Positions 17,294 through 24,830 of a stretch of DNA of 60,658 nt are shown here, piece by piece (the first letter of the stretch is position 1; the number at the start of each line of letters is the position of its first letter). The stretch is from Clostridia bacterium. GTDB taxonomy: Bacteria; Bacillota; Clostridia; TANB77; CAG-508. The notes beneath the pieces were generated by a model. It had not been told where the DNA came from, did not search any database, and was given only the letters and a program-made list of their open reading frames with translations. The stretch covers positions 1 to 60,658 of the forward strand of contig JAFVBS010000016.1 in the NCBI GenBank assembly GCA_017479865.1, given 5' to 3'. Both the position numbers and the translations under genes were made by a program.

Positions 17294-18618
17294 TGTTTAA
17301 AACAATAAAAAATGCATTGAAGACACCAGATGTTAGAAAAAGAATTTTATATACATTACTTTTAATTGTCATTTTTAGATTTGGCTGTTTTATTACAGTA
17401 CCAGGAGTTAATAGCATTGTATTGAGTGATGCAATGTCACAAAATAGCAATGGACTTGGAGGATTAATCGATTTAATTTCAGGTGGAGCTTTTTCAAGAT
17501 TTTCACTTTTTGCAATTTCGATTAGCCCATATATTACAGCTTCAATCGTAATTCAATTATTAGCAATGGTTATCCCTGCATTAGAAAGACTAACAAAAGA
17601 GGGTGGAGAAGAAGGAAGAAATAAAATTAACCGCTATACAAAACTATTAACAATTGTACTAGCATTCATTCAAGCATTAGCTGTTTACCTAAATTATCGT
17701 TCTTCTGGAATTTTCGTAGATAATAGTTTCTCAACAGGAGCATTAGTAGTTCTTTCACTCATGGCAGGAACAGCACTTCTAATGTGGGTTGGAGAACAAA
17801 TTACAGATAAAGGAATTGGAAATGGTATTTCTATGATTATTTTCGTAGGTATCATTTCAGGACTTCCATCAGCTGTTACTATGATTTGGAATTTAATCAT
17901 GGGTACAGGTTCGTTTAGTACTACAGGATTATTAATTTCATTGGGAATTATTATTGGAACATTGATTTTGATTGCGGGAGTTGTTTTTGTACAACAAGCA
18001 GAAAGAAGAATTCCTGTCCAATATGCAAAAAAAGTTGTGGGAAGAAAAATGGTAGGAGCACAAAATACGCATATCCCATTAAAACTTGCAATGGCAGGTG
18101 TTATGCCAATCATCTTTGCTTCTTCATTTATGACATTCCCAGCGATGTTAATTCAAATGTTTGTACCAAACATTGCAACACAAACTGGATTTTGGTCAGT
18201 AATTTACAAATTTTCAATTGCAACATCAACATCGGCTGTACCAGTAGGCTATACTATTGTTAATGCGATTGTATACTTGCTACTAATTGTTGCATTTACG
18301 TTCTTCTATACATATGCAACCTTTAATCCAGCTGAAGTATCTAACAATATTAAGAAAAACGGAGGCTTTATTCCAGGAATTAGAGCTGGAAAGCCAACGA
18401 CAGAATATTTATCATCAGTCTTATCAAAATTGTTATGGTTTGGAGGATTATTCCTTGCGGTGATTGCAATTTTACCAATGCTCGTGAGATTTATACCAGG
18501 AGTAGATTTAGCATTTGGAGGAACTTCAGTGCTAATTGTAGTAGGAGTTGCATTAGAGTTAGTACAACAATTAGAGTCTTTATTAGTGATGAGACATTAT
18601 AAAGGCTTCTTAGATTAA
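17293..18618 (+). CDS. secY: Protein translocase subunit SecY
   Basis: SecY is the channel of the SecYEG translocon in the cytoplasmic membrane. The 441 residues have ten predicted membrane helices. Hallmarks are the plug region with GLGGLIDLISGGAFSRFSLF, the SISPYITASIVIQLL stretch, GEQITDKGIGNGISMIIFVG and NPAEVSNNIKKNGGFIPGIR. It is translationally coupled to rplO and sits in its usual place before adk. A family C palindrome follows. Confidence 0.98.
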   Translation: MFKTIKNALKTPDVRKRILYTLLLIVIFRFGCFITVPGVNSIVLSDAMSQNSNGLGGLIDLISGGAFSRFSLFAISISPYITASIVIQLLAMVIPALERLTKEGGEEGRNKINRYTKLLTIVLAFIQALAVYLNYRSSGIFVDNSFSTGALVVLSLMAGTALLMWVGEQITDKGIGNGISMIIFVGIISGLPSAVTMIWNLIMGTGSFSTTGLLISLGIIIGTLILIAGVVFVQQAERRIPVQYAKKVVGRKMVGAQNTHIPLKLAMAGVMPIIFASSFMTFPAMLIQMFVPNIATQTGFWSVIYKFSIATSTSAVPVGYTIVNAIVYLLLIVAFTFFYTYATFNPAEVSNNIKKNGGFIPGIRAGKPTTEYLSSVLSKLLWFGGLFLAVIAILPMLVRFIPGVDLAFGGTSVLIVVGVALELVQQLESLLVMRHYKGFLD

Positions 18619-18637
18619 TTCGAAAATTTATTATGCA

Positions 18638-18784
18638 AATAATGTTACAAGAAAGCGTAGCCCGCGTAGGTGTAGCGAAGCGAAACAACTGGAGCATGCC
18701 CTTCTCTAACGAGACAAAATCCGCCATAGGCGTTTTGATGTTCGAGGGAATGCGACAACAAGGGCTAGCGGTTGTAACATTATT
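18638..18784. repeat. C-family intergenic palindrome, copy e (secY-adk)
   Basis: AATAATGTTACAA (18638-18650) and TTGTAACATTATT (18772-18784) form a perfect 13-bp terminal inverted repeat. The GC-rich interior pairs GTAGCCC with GGGCTAGC just inside the ends. CAACTGGAGC and TGCGACA recur in the element at 38151 (as CAACCGGAGC and TGCGACA). It sits 20 bp after the secY stop codon. Confidence 0.72.
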
Positions 18785-18827
18785 GGAATAAAAGATTGAT
18801 ATAAAATACTATAAATTTAGCACTTTC

Positions 18828-18850
18828 GGACGGACAGATTTGCTCCGTCC
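18828..18850 (+). promoter_or_regulatory. Hairpin in the adk leader
   Basis: GGACGGA (18828-18834) and TCCGTCC (18844-18850) form a perfect 7-bp stem about 14 bases before the adk ribosome binding site GGGAGG. No T tract follows, so it is not a terminator; it may set mRNA processing or translation of adk. Confidence 0.4.
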
Positions 18851-18878
18851 AAACTGCGTGAAGGGAGGAAACTAAAAT

Positions 18879-19553
18879 ATGTATATTGTTATGTTTGGCG
18901 CCCCAGGAAGTGGAAAAGGAACAGCTGCTAAAATATTGGCAAAAAGAACCAATCTTCCACATATTTCTACAGGGGACATGTTTAGAGAGCAAATTAAAAA
19001 TCAAACAGAACTAGGAAAATTAGCTGACAGTTATATTTCAAAGGGCAATTTAGTTCCAGACGAAGTAACCATTAATATTGTGGGAGACAGACTATCATGG
19101 AATGATGCCAAAAATGGTATCATTTTAGATGGATTTCCAAGAACGCTCGCACAGGCACAAGCATTAGACAAAATTTTAGAAGGCTTAGGGCAGAAAGTAG
19201 ACATTGTACCAGAAATTAAAATACCAAACGAAGTAATTGTGGAAAGAATTTTAAATAGAGCAACTTGTTCAAATAAAGAATGTGGGGCAATTTATAATAC
19301 AAAGTTTAAAAAACCAAAAGTAGCAGGAATTTGTGATATTTGTGGTTCAACTTTGATGACCAGAACTGATGACAATGCAGAAACTATCAAAAGTAGGCTA
19401 AAAGTTTATGAAGATAATTCAAAAGACTTAAAAGAGTATTATGAGAAAAAAGGTGTATTACTTCCAATTTGCCCAGAAGATCCAACCGCAGAAAATGCTT
19501 CTGAACAAGTAGTAGAAAAAATATTGAGGTGTCCCCTTTGCAAGAAGAGATAG
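18879..19553 (+). CDS. adk: Adenylate kinase
   Basis: Adenylate kinase interconverts ATP and AMP with two ADP in the cytoplasm. The 224 residues have the P-loop GAPGSGKGT (7-15), STGDMFREQ, DGFPRTLAQAQAL and a LID with four zinc-ligand cysteines (CSNKECGAIY and CDICGST), the long zinc-binding Gram-positive form. It ends in an extra CPLCKKR tail. GGGAGG precedes the ATG. It is 25 bp before map. Confidence 0.98.
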   Translation: MYIVMFGAPGSGKGTAAKILAKRTNLPHISTGDMFREQIKNQTELGKLADSYISKGNLVPDEVTINIVGDRLSWNDAKNGIILDGFPRTLAQAQALDKILEGLGQKVDIVPEIKIPNEVIVERILNRATCSNKECGAIYNTKFKKPKVAGICDICGSTLMTRTDDNAETIKSRLKVYEDNSKDLKEYYEKKGVLLPICPEDPTAENASEQVVEKILRCPLCKKR

Positions 19554-19578
19554 CTTAAAAAGAAAGGTTAAAACGAAC

Positions 19579-20349
19579 ATGGTTACAATAAAATCAAAAA
19601 AACAAATAGAGTTAATGAGAGAAGCTTGTAGAATGACAGCAATGACCTATGAAAAGATAGGACAATATATTAAACCAGGGATTACAACAATGGAATTAGA
19701 CAAATATGCAGAGAAGGTCATTAAAGATCTAGGAGGAATTCCGGCACAAAAGGGATATCCAAGTGGAGAAAAAGGCGTGCCACCTTTCCCAGGAACTTTG
19801 TGTATTTCCATTAATGACGAAGTCATTCATGGTATTCCCTCTAGTAGAAGAGTGATTAAAGATGGCGATGTGGTTAGCGTTGATTTAGTGGTATATAAAA
19901 ATGGATTTCATGGAGATGCTGCAAGAACATATATTGTAGGGAAAGAAACTCCAGAAAAGAAAAGACTGGTTGACGTGACAAAACAAGCATTTTTTGAAGG
20001 AATTAGGTATGCTGTTAAAGGAAATCGCATTGGAGATATTTCTCATGCAATTGGTGAATTTGTGACTAAAAATGGTTATGGCGTGGTCAAAGAATTTCAA
20101 GGACATGGTATTGGAGAAGAAATGCATGAAGACCCAGGCATTCCAAACTATGGGAAGGCAGGAAAGGGCATCAGGTTAGAACCTGGTATGACTCTAGCCA
20201 TTGAACCAATGGTAACCGCAGGAAAGCCAAATATTTGTATATTGGATGATGGCTGGACGATTGTAACAGAAGATGAATCTTTGGCGGCACATTATGAAAA
20301 TACAATTTTAATTACAGAAAAAGAGCCAGAGATATTGACATTGTTATAA
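19579..20349 (+). CDS. map: Methionine aminopeptidase type I
   Basis: Removes the initiator methionine from nascent proteins. The 256 residues have the pita-bread fold motifs: KGYPSGEKGVPPFPGTLCIS, metal ligands in DGDVVSVDLVVYKNGFHGDA, the active histidine in QGHGIGEEMHEDPGIPNYG, AIEPMVTAG and HYENTILIT. AAAGG lies upstream of the ATG. It follows adk, the usual Firmicute arrangement. Confidence 0.97.
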   Translation: MVTIKSKKQIELMREACRMTAMTYEKIGQYIKPGITTMELDKYAEKVIKDLGGIPAQKGYPSGEKGVPPFPGTLCISINDEVIHGIPSSRRVIKDGDVVSVDLVVYKNGFHGDAARTYIVGKETPEKKRLVDVTKQAFFEGIRYAVKGNRIGDISHAIGEFVTKNGYGVVKEFQGHGIGEEMHEDPGIPNYGKAGKGIRLEPGMTLAIEPMVTAGKPNICILDDGWTIVTEDESLAAHYENTILITEKEPEILTLL

Positions 20350-20437
20350 AAGTGCAGTATAATATTAAGGATATTGAACTTAAAATAGAGAAATTGTCTT
20401 CTATTTATGTGTAGATAGAATAAATATGGAGGAAAAC

Positions 20438-20656
20438 ATGTCAAAAGAGGATGTTATTGAAGTAGAGGGTACTGTCGTAGAAGCATTACCAAATACTAAT
20501 TTCAAAGTAGAATTGGAAAATGGACATCAAATTTTAGCTCATATTTCTGGAAAATTAAGAATGAACTACATCAAAATTCTTCCAGGAGATAAAGTAAAAG
20601 TAGAATTGTCACCATATGATTTGACAAAGGGACGTATTACATGGAGAGCAAAGTAA
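20438..20656 (+). CDS. infA: Translation initiation factor IF-1
   Basis: IF-1 occupies the A site during initiation. The 72 residues [40 protein letters not shown] and [14 protein letters not shown] are family-defining. The ATG at 20438 follows TGGAGG; an earlier in-frame ATG overlaps that site. The stop codon overlaps the left end of a B-family palindrome. Confidence 0.97.
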   Translation: MSKEDVIEVEGTVVEALPNTNFKVELENGHQILAHISGKLRMNYIKILPGDKVKVELSPYDLTKGRITWRAK

Positions 20657-20780
20657 ATTTCGAAAAAAATCAGCATCTTGCTTCGTTACACTTCATTTAA
20701 AATTTAATTAACGTGCAAAAGCACGCCTCATAAATTTTAAATTCGTGTGACTTGCAATATACCAATTTTTTTCAAAATTT
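20655..20780. repeat. B-family intergenic palindrome, copy d (infA-rpmJ)
   Basis: End repeats AAATTTCGAAAAAAAT (20655-20670) and ATTTTTTTCAAAATTT (20765-20780) pair at 15 of 16 positions. The apical hairpin is CGTGC-AAAA-GCACG, where copies b and c have GTAC/GTAC, and the arms ATTTAAAATTT / AAATTTTAAAT replace the AAAAATTTTT arms. Loops CAGCATCTTGCTTCGTTACACTTCA and TTCGTGTGACTTGC follow the family. It starts inside the infA stop codon. Confidence 0.8.
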
Positions 20781-20821
20781 AAAACTTATATATAATAACA
20801 AAATTCAAAGAGGTGAAAAAA

Positions 20822-20935
20822 ATGAAAGTAAGACCATCAGTAAAACCAATGTGCGAAAAGTGCAAAGTCATTAAAAGAAAAGGTGTTGTTAGAGTAATTT
20901 GCGAAAACCCTAAACACAAACAAAGACAAGGATAA
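20822..20935 (+). CDS. rpmJ: 50S ribosomal protein L36
   Basis: This 37-residue protein, [20 protein letters not shown] then [17 protein letters not shown], is L36 of the zinc-binding type, with the C-x2-C...C...H ligand set. AAAGAGGTG precedes the ATG at 20822. It lies in its standard place between infA and rpsM. Confidence 0.97.
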   Translation: MKVRPSVKPMCEKCKVIKRKGVVRVICENPKHKQRQG

Positions 20936-20947
20936 AACTTTGATATT

Positions 20948-21011
20948 AACACAAGTCCTAAATGATTAGCGGCTGTCAATGCAATTTGCATTGATTGATC
21001 GGATTTGTGTT
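20948..21011. repeat. Palindromic hairpin after rpmJ
   Basis: AACACAAGTCC (20948-20958) pairs with GGATTTGTGTT (21001-21011) with one G-T pair, and CAATGCAA pairs with TTGCATTG at the apex. A second imperfect hairpin lies at about 21021-21110 (ATTAACTT/AAGTTAAT inside, TGATTATTGATT facing AATCAATAAC outside). Together they fill the 216-bp rpmJ-rpsM gap. Confidence 0.55.
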
Positions 21012-21151
21012 TATATATATGCCTTTTTTCCTTGATTATTGATTAACTTTTTATTAGAAGTTAATGCATTTCACCAGTAATCGGGAGAGGCGAAAAAATC
21101 AATAACTAACAATTAACAAACTAAAAACAAAAAAACTATGGAGGTGCAAAA

Positions 21152-21493
21152 ATGGCTCGTATTGCAGGAGTAGATTTACCTAGAGAAAAAAGAGTAGAAA
21201 TCGGTTTAACTTATATTTATGGAATTGGTTTATCAAGTTCACAAAAAATTCTAGCAAAAGCAGAAGTTAATCCAGATACTAGAGTAAAAGACTTAACAGA
21301 TGATCAAGTACAAGCAATTAGAAATGCAATGGAAGGTTATGTTGTAGAAGGTGACTTACGTAGAGAAGTTGCTTTGAACATCAAAAGACTAACTGAAATT
21401 GGATGCTACAGAGGAATTAGACATAGAAGAGGTCTTCCAGTAAGAGGACAAAGAACAAAAACAAATGCGCGTACAAGAAAAGGTCCTAGATAA
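21152..21493 (+). CDS. rpsM: 30S ribosomal protein S13
   Basis: S13 makes intersubunit bridges in the 30S head. The 113 residues include [37 protein letters not shown] and [20 protein letters not shown]. The C-terminus is about eight residues shorter than common forms and ends in [20 protein letters not shown] precedes the ATG. Confidence 0.98.
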   Translation: MARIAGVDLPREKRVEIGLTYIYGIGLSSSQKILAKAEVNPDTRVKDLTDDQVQAIRNAMEGYVVEGDLRREVALNIKRLTEIGCYRGIRHRRGLPVRGQRTKTNARTRKGPR

Positions 21494-21554
21494 TTAGTAA
21501 GCAAATCAAAAAAATAAATCAAAGAAAGCCTAAATAAGGAGGGAAAACAAAACG

Positions 21555-21956
21555 ATGGCAACAAAAAACGTAACGAAAAAAACAGTTACTAGAAGAAGAG
21601 ACAGAAAAAACATTGAAAAAGGAATGGCTCATATTCATTCTAGTTTTAATAATACAATTGTTACAATTACAGATGTTCAAGGAAATGCAATTTCTTGGGC
21701 AAGTGTAGGAGAACTTGGATTTAAAGGTTCAAGAAAAAGCACACCTTTTGCAGCTGGTGAGGCAGCAGAAACTGCAGCAAAAGCAGCAATGGAACATGGA
21801 TTAAAAACTGTAGAGGTATTTGTAAAAGGACCAGGTTCTGGTCGTGAGGCAGCAATTAGATCATTACAATCAGCAGGATTAGAAATTAGCAGTATTAAAG
21901 ATGTTACTCCAATTCCACATAATGGTTGTAGACCACCAAAAAGACGTAGAGTCTAA
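21555..21956 (+). CDS. rpsK: 30S ribosomal protein S11
   Basis: S11 lies on the 30S platform. The 133 residues have [38 protein letters not shown] and the C-terminal [36 protein letters not shown] precedes the ATG. It follows rpsM by 61 bp and is followed by a P-family hairpin. Confidence 0.98.
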   Translation: MATKNVTKKTVTRRRDRKNIEKGMAHIHSSFNNTIVTITDVQGNAISWASVGELGFKGSRKSTPFAAGEAAETAAKAAMEHGLKTVEVFVKGPGSGREAAIRSLQSAGLEISSIKDVTPIPHNGCRPPKRRRV

Positions 21957-21970
21957 TAAAAAAATGGGAC

Positions 21971-22043
21971 TTCCCGGGTGCGTAACATACTTTATTCTTA
22001 AAGAAATGACACGCGGAAAAAGGGCGTTCCCGTTAGAAAACAA
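21971..22043 (+). repeat. P-family intergenic hairpin element, copy C (rpsK-rpsD)
   Basis: CGGGTGCG (21975-21982) faces CGTTCCCG (22025-22032). The inner hairpin is CTTTA (21990-21994), loop TTCT, TAAAG (21999-22003), followed by GAAATGAC. The tail CCCGTTAGAAAACAAAA matches the other copies. It fills the rpsK-rpsD gap. Confidence 0.7.
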
Positions 22044-22069
22044 AAAATGAAAGAAAGGAAAAAAAGAAA

Positions 22070-22696
22070 ATGGCAAGATATAAAGATGAACAATGCCGTA
22101 TTTGCCGTAGAGAAGGACAAAAGTTGTTCTTAAAAGGGGCAAGATGTTATACAGATAAATGCAGTATTTCTAGAAGAAATTATGCACCAGGTCAAAATGG
22201 CCAAAAGAAGAAAAAACTTTCTGAATATGGAACACAACTTAGAGAAAAACAAAAAACAAAGGCTTTCTACGGAGTAGGGGAAAAGCAATTCAGAAAATAT
22301 TTTGATATGGCATCCAATACAAAGGGAAAAACAGGTGAAGTATTACTTCAAATATTAGAAACAAGACTAGATAATGTTGTATACAGATTAGGCTATGGTT
22401 CTTCAAGAACACAAGCAAGAATGCTTGTAACACATGGAGCATTTGAAGTAAATGGTCAAAAAGTAGATATTCCATCTTATCTTGTAAAAGCAGGAGACGT
22501 TGTTGCTGTTCGTGAAATTAGAAAAGATAATGGAACAATCAAATTAAATGTAGAAGCTAATAGTGCAAGACCAGTTGCTGAATGGTTAGAAAGAGATAAT
22601 GAAAAACTAAGTGGTAAAGTAGTAAGATTACCAGCAAGAAGCGATATCGACCTTCCAGTAGAAGAACATTTAATAGTAGAGCTTTACTCTAAATAA
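22070..22696 (+). CDS. rpsD: 30S ribosomal protein S4
   Basis: S4 nucleates 30S assembly. The 208 residues carry an N-terminal zinc motif ([18 protein letters not shown]...C), the [11 protein letters not shown]-type segment ([20 protein letters not shown]) and an S4 RNA-binding domain with [36 protein letters not shown] precedes the ATG. It sits between rpsK and rpoA, as in other Firmicutes. Confidence 0.98.
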   Translation: MARYKDEQCRICRREGQKLFLKGARCYTDKCSISRRNYAPGQNGQKKKKLSEYGTQLREKQKTKAFYGVGEKQFRKYFDMASNTKGKTGEVLLQILETRLDNVVYRLGYGSSRTQARMLVTHGAFEVNGQKVDIPSYLVKAGDVVAVREIRKDNGTIKLNVEANSARPVAEWLERDNEKLSGKVVRLPARSDIDLPVEEHLIVELYSK

Positions 22697-22755
22697 TAGT
22701 TTGTAAATGAAATAATAGAAAAGGTTTTCTATATATAATTATTAGGAGGTAAAAA

Positions 22756-23703
22756 ATGATAGAATTTGAAAAGCCAAATATTAAATGCTTAGCAATGGAC
22801 CCAGATAATCATTATGCAAAATTTGTATGCGAACCATTAGAAAGAGGGTACGGAATTACAATTGGTAATTCTTTAAGAAGAATATTACTTTCCTCTCTTC
22901 CAGGCTGTGCAATTACAAGCGTTAAAATTGATGGCGTTTTACATGAATTCTCTACAATTCCAAATGTTGTAGAGGATACTCCGGAACTAATTATCAATTT
23001 AAAAAGTGTTAGATTAAAATTTGATAAGAACGAAGAAAAACTATTGCGAATTGATTTTAAAGGCCCAGGAGAAGTAAAAGCTGGTGATATTATTACAGAT
23101 GGAACTGTGGAAATTTTAAACCCTGACTTACATATTGCAACAGTAGCAGAAGGTGGTCATTTAATTATAGAAATGACTGCTGATATGGGTAGAGGATACA
23201 ATAATGCAGAAAAGAATAAAAAGCAAGAGCAAGCTTTAGGCGTACTTCCAATCGATTCTATTTATACACCAGTAAAAAAAGTAAACTATGCAGTTGAAAA
23301 CACCAGAGTAGGACAAATGGTAGATTATGATAAATTAACAATTGAAGTTTGGACAGATGGTTGTTTAACACCTGATGAAGCATTAAGCTTAGCTGCTAAA
23401 GTAATGACAGGTCATTTGGAATTATTCATTGACCTATCAGAGGCAACAAAAAATACACAAATTATGGTTGAAAAAGAAGAATCTAAGAAGGAAAAGGTTC
23501 TAGAGATGTCAATTGAAGACTTAGAATTATCAGTAAGATCCTTCAATTGCTTAAAAAGAGCTAATATTTCTACTGTTGAAGATTTAACTAACAAATCAGA
23601 AGCAGATATGATGAAAGTGAGAAATTTAGGCAAAAAGTCATTAGATGAAGTAACAAACAAATTACATTCATTAGGGCTAGACTTTGCCAAGGAAGAAGAA
23701 TAA
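22756..23703 (+). CDS. rpoA: RNA polymerase subunit alpha
   Basis: The alpha dimer scaffolds RNA polymerase assembly and its C-terminal domain contacts UP elements and activators. The 315 residues hold the N-terminal dimerisation region ([20 protein letters not shown]) and, after an acidic linker, an alpha-CTD with [17 protein letters not shown] and [23 protein letters not shown] precedes the ATG. A palindrome begins directly after its stop codon. Confidence 0.98.
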   Translation: MIEFEKPNIKCLAMDPDNHYAKFVCEPLERGYGITIGNSLRRILLSSLPGCAITSVKIDGVLHEFSTIPNVVEDTPELIINLKSVRLKFDKNEEKLLRIDFKGPGEVKAGDIITDGTVEILNPDLHIATVAEGGHLIIEMTADMGRGYNNAEKNKKQEQALGVLPIDSIYTPVKKVNYAVENTRVGQMVDYDKLTIEVWTDGCLTPDEALSLAAKVMTGHLELFIDLSEATKNTQIMVEKEESKKEKVLEMSIEDLELSVRSFNCLKRANISTVEDLTNKSEADMMKVRNLGKKSLDEVTNKLHSLGLDFAKEEE

Positions 23704-23880
23704 TTAGTTTTGAAATAATTGTCATTTGGCTTTATTGGACTTCATTCGAAATGCGGTAGCTACTGCATACTGACGCTGTAATAGGCAGAGCCTTAACAGC
23801 CTCAGAAACATACAACACGTATGCGCCATTGCCTTTCGAATCAACTCCGCCTTGCCAAATACTAATTCTTTCAAAACTAA
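23704..23880. repeat. Intergenic palindrome, copy h (rpoA-rplQ)
   Basis: TTAGTTTTGAAATAATT (23704-23720) with continuing ATTTGGC faces GCCAAAT and AATTCTTTCAAAACTAA (23864-23880). The two ends pair over about 24 positions with a short internal loop. Further in, TTCGAAA faces TTTCGAA. It begins at the first base after the rpoA stop codon and fills most of the gap. The arms are unrelated to those of other copies. Confidence 0.7.
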
Positions 23881-23917
23881 GAAAGGTAGTTATAAAAGTT
23901 AGAAGGAGGGAAACAAA

Positions 23918-24442
23918 GTGGCTACAAATAGAAAACTAGGTAGAACAACAGATATTAGATTATCAATTTTGAAAACACAAGCAACTGATTTAATATTACA
24001 TGGAAAAATTGAAACAACAGAAGCAAGAGCAAAAGAAGTAAAAGCAATTGTTGATAGTCTTATTGCACTAGCAGTCAGAGAAAAAGATAATTTTGAAATG
24101 GTAGATGCTAAAGTTTCTAAAGCAAAATTAGATAGCAAAGGAAACAAAGAAACAGAGCTTGTAAAAAGCAAAAATGGTAAAGAATACCTAAGAGTGGTAA
24201 AAGAAACAACTACTGAAAAAAGACAAAAAGATATGCCATCAAGATTAAATGCTAGAAGAAAAATGATGAAACACTTAAATAAAGTAAAAGACAGTGAAGG
24301 AAATAACATTGATTTAACTGCAAAACTATTTAATGAAATTGCACCTAAGTATGAAGGAAGAGTTGGAGGATATACAAGAATTCTTAAAACTGGACCAAGA
24401 AGAGGAGATAACGCAGAAATAGTGATTTTGGAACTAGTATAA
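23918..24442 (+). CDS. rplQ: 50S ribosomal protein L17 with internal insertion
   Basis: L17 lies near the tunnel exit. The 174 residues begin [20 protein letters not shown] and end [20 protein letters not shown], with [12 protein letters not shown], the normal family ends. Typical L17 has 112-127 residues; here about 50 lysine-rich residues are inserted after [13 protein letters not shown], before the [13 protein letters not shown] segment. The start is a GTG at 23918 after GGAGGGAAACAAA. It ends the alpha operon segment. Confidence 0.95.
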   Translation: MATNRKLGRTTDIRLSILKTQATDLILHGKIETTEARAKEVKAIVDSLIALAVREKDNFEMVDAKVSKAKLDSKGNKETELVKSKNGKEYLRVVKETTTEKRQKDMPSRLNARRKMMKHLNKVKDSEGNNIDLTAKLFNEIAPKYEGRVGGYTRILKTGPRRGDNAEIVILELV

Positions 24443-24470
24443 TTATTTTCCAAATAACTGGAGGTAGAAT

Positions 24471-24719
24471 ATGGAAATAGCAAAAAACATTGTATTAGTT
24501 TTATATGTGATTGTGTGTTTAGGACTTATTATTTTGGCGACTATCCAAAATAAAGAAAAATCAGGGGCTTCTGGAACAATCACAGGTTCTTCAACGAATA
24601 ATTTCTATGAGCAAAATAAAGGAAGAACTAAGGAAGGTAAGCTAAAAAGATGGACAATTATTTTTGGAATATTGTTTGTAGTATTAGCAATCATTCTCGG
24701 AATTTTATATATAGTATAG
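24471..24719 (+). CDS. secG: Preprotein translocase subunit SecG
   Basis: SecG is the small SecYEG subunit that boosts translocation. The 82 residues have two membrane helices (about 5-25 and 61-82) joined by a glycine/serine-rich loop (GASGTITGSSTNNFYEQNKG), the family pattern. TGGAGGTAGAAT precedes the ATG. It is followed by a good terminator and then rnr. Confidence 0.92.
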   Translation: MEIAKNIVLVLYVIVCLGLIILATIQNKEKSGASGTITGSSTNNFYEQNKGRTKEGKLKRWTIIFGILFVVLAIILGILYIV

Positions 24720-24730
24720 AAATGAAAAAG

Positions 24731-24768
24731 AAAAAGCGGCAGTAAATTATATTTCTGTTGCTTTTTTA
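24731..24768 (+). terminator. Rho-independent terminator after secG
   Basis: AAAAGCGGCAG (about 24733-24742) faces CTGTTGCTTTT (24755-24765), ending in a six-T run. It probably closes the ribosomal superoperon, with partial read-through to rnr. Confidence 0.8.
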
Positions 24769-24830
24769 TTTGGAACAAAATAATATATCGTAATTTTACA
24801 TAAATTGCAAATATAACAAAAAGGAGAAAT

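Noticed and set aside
13216-20780. B-family palindromes as ordinary terminators
   Set aside because: They lack T tracts after the stem and lie inside an operon whose genes must be co-transcribed.
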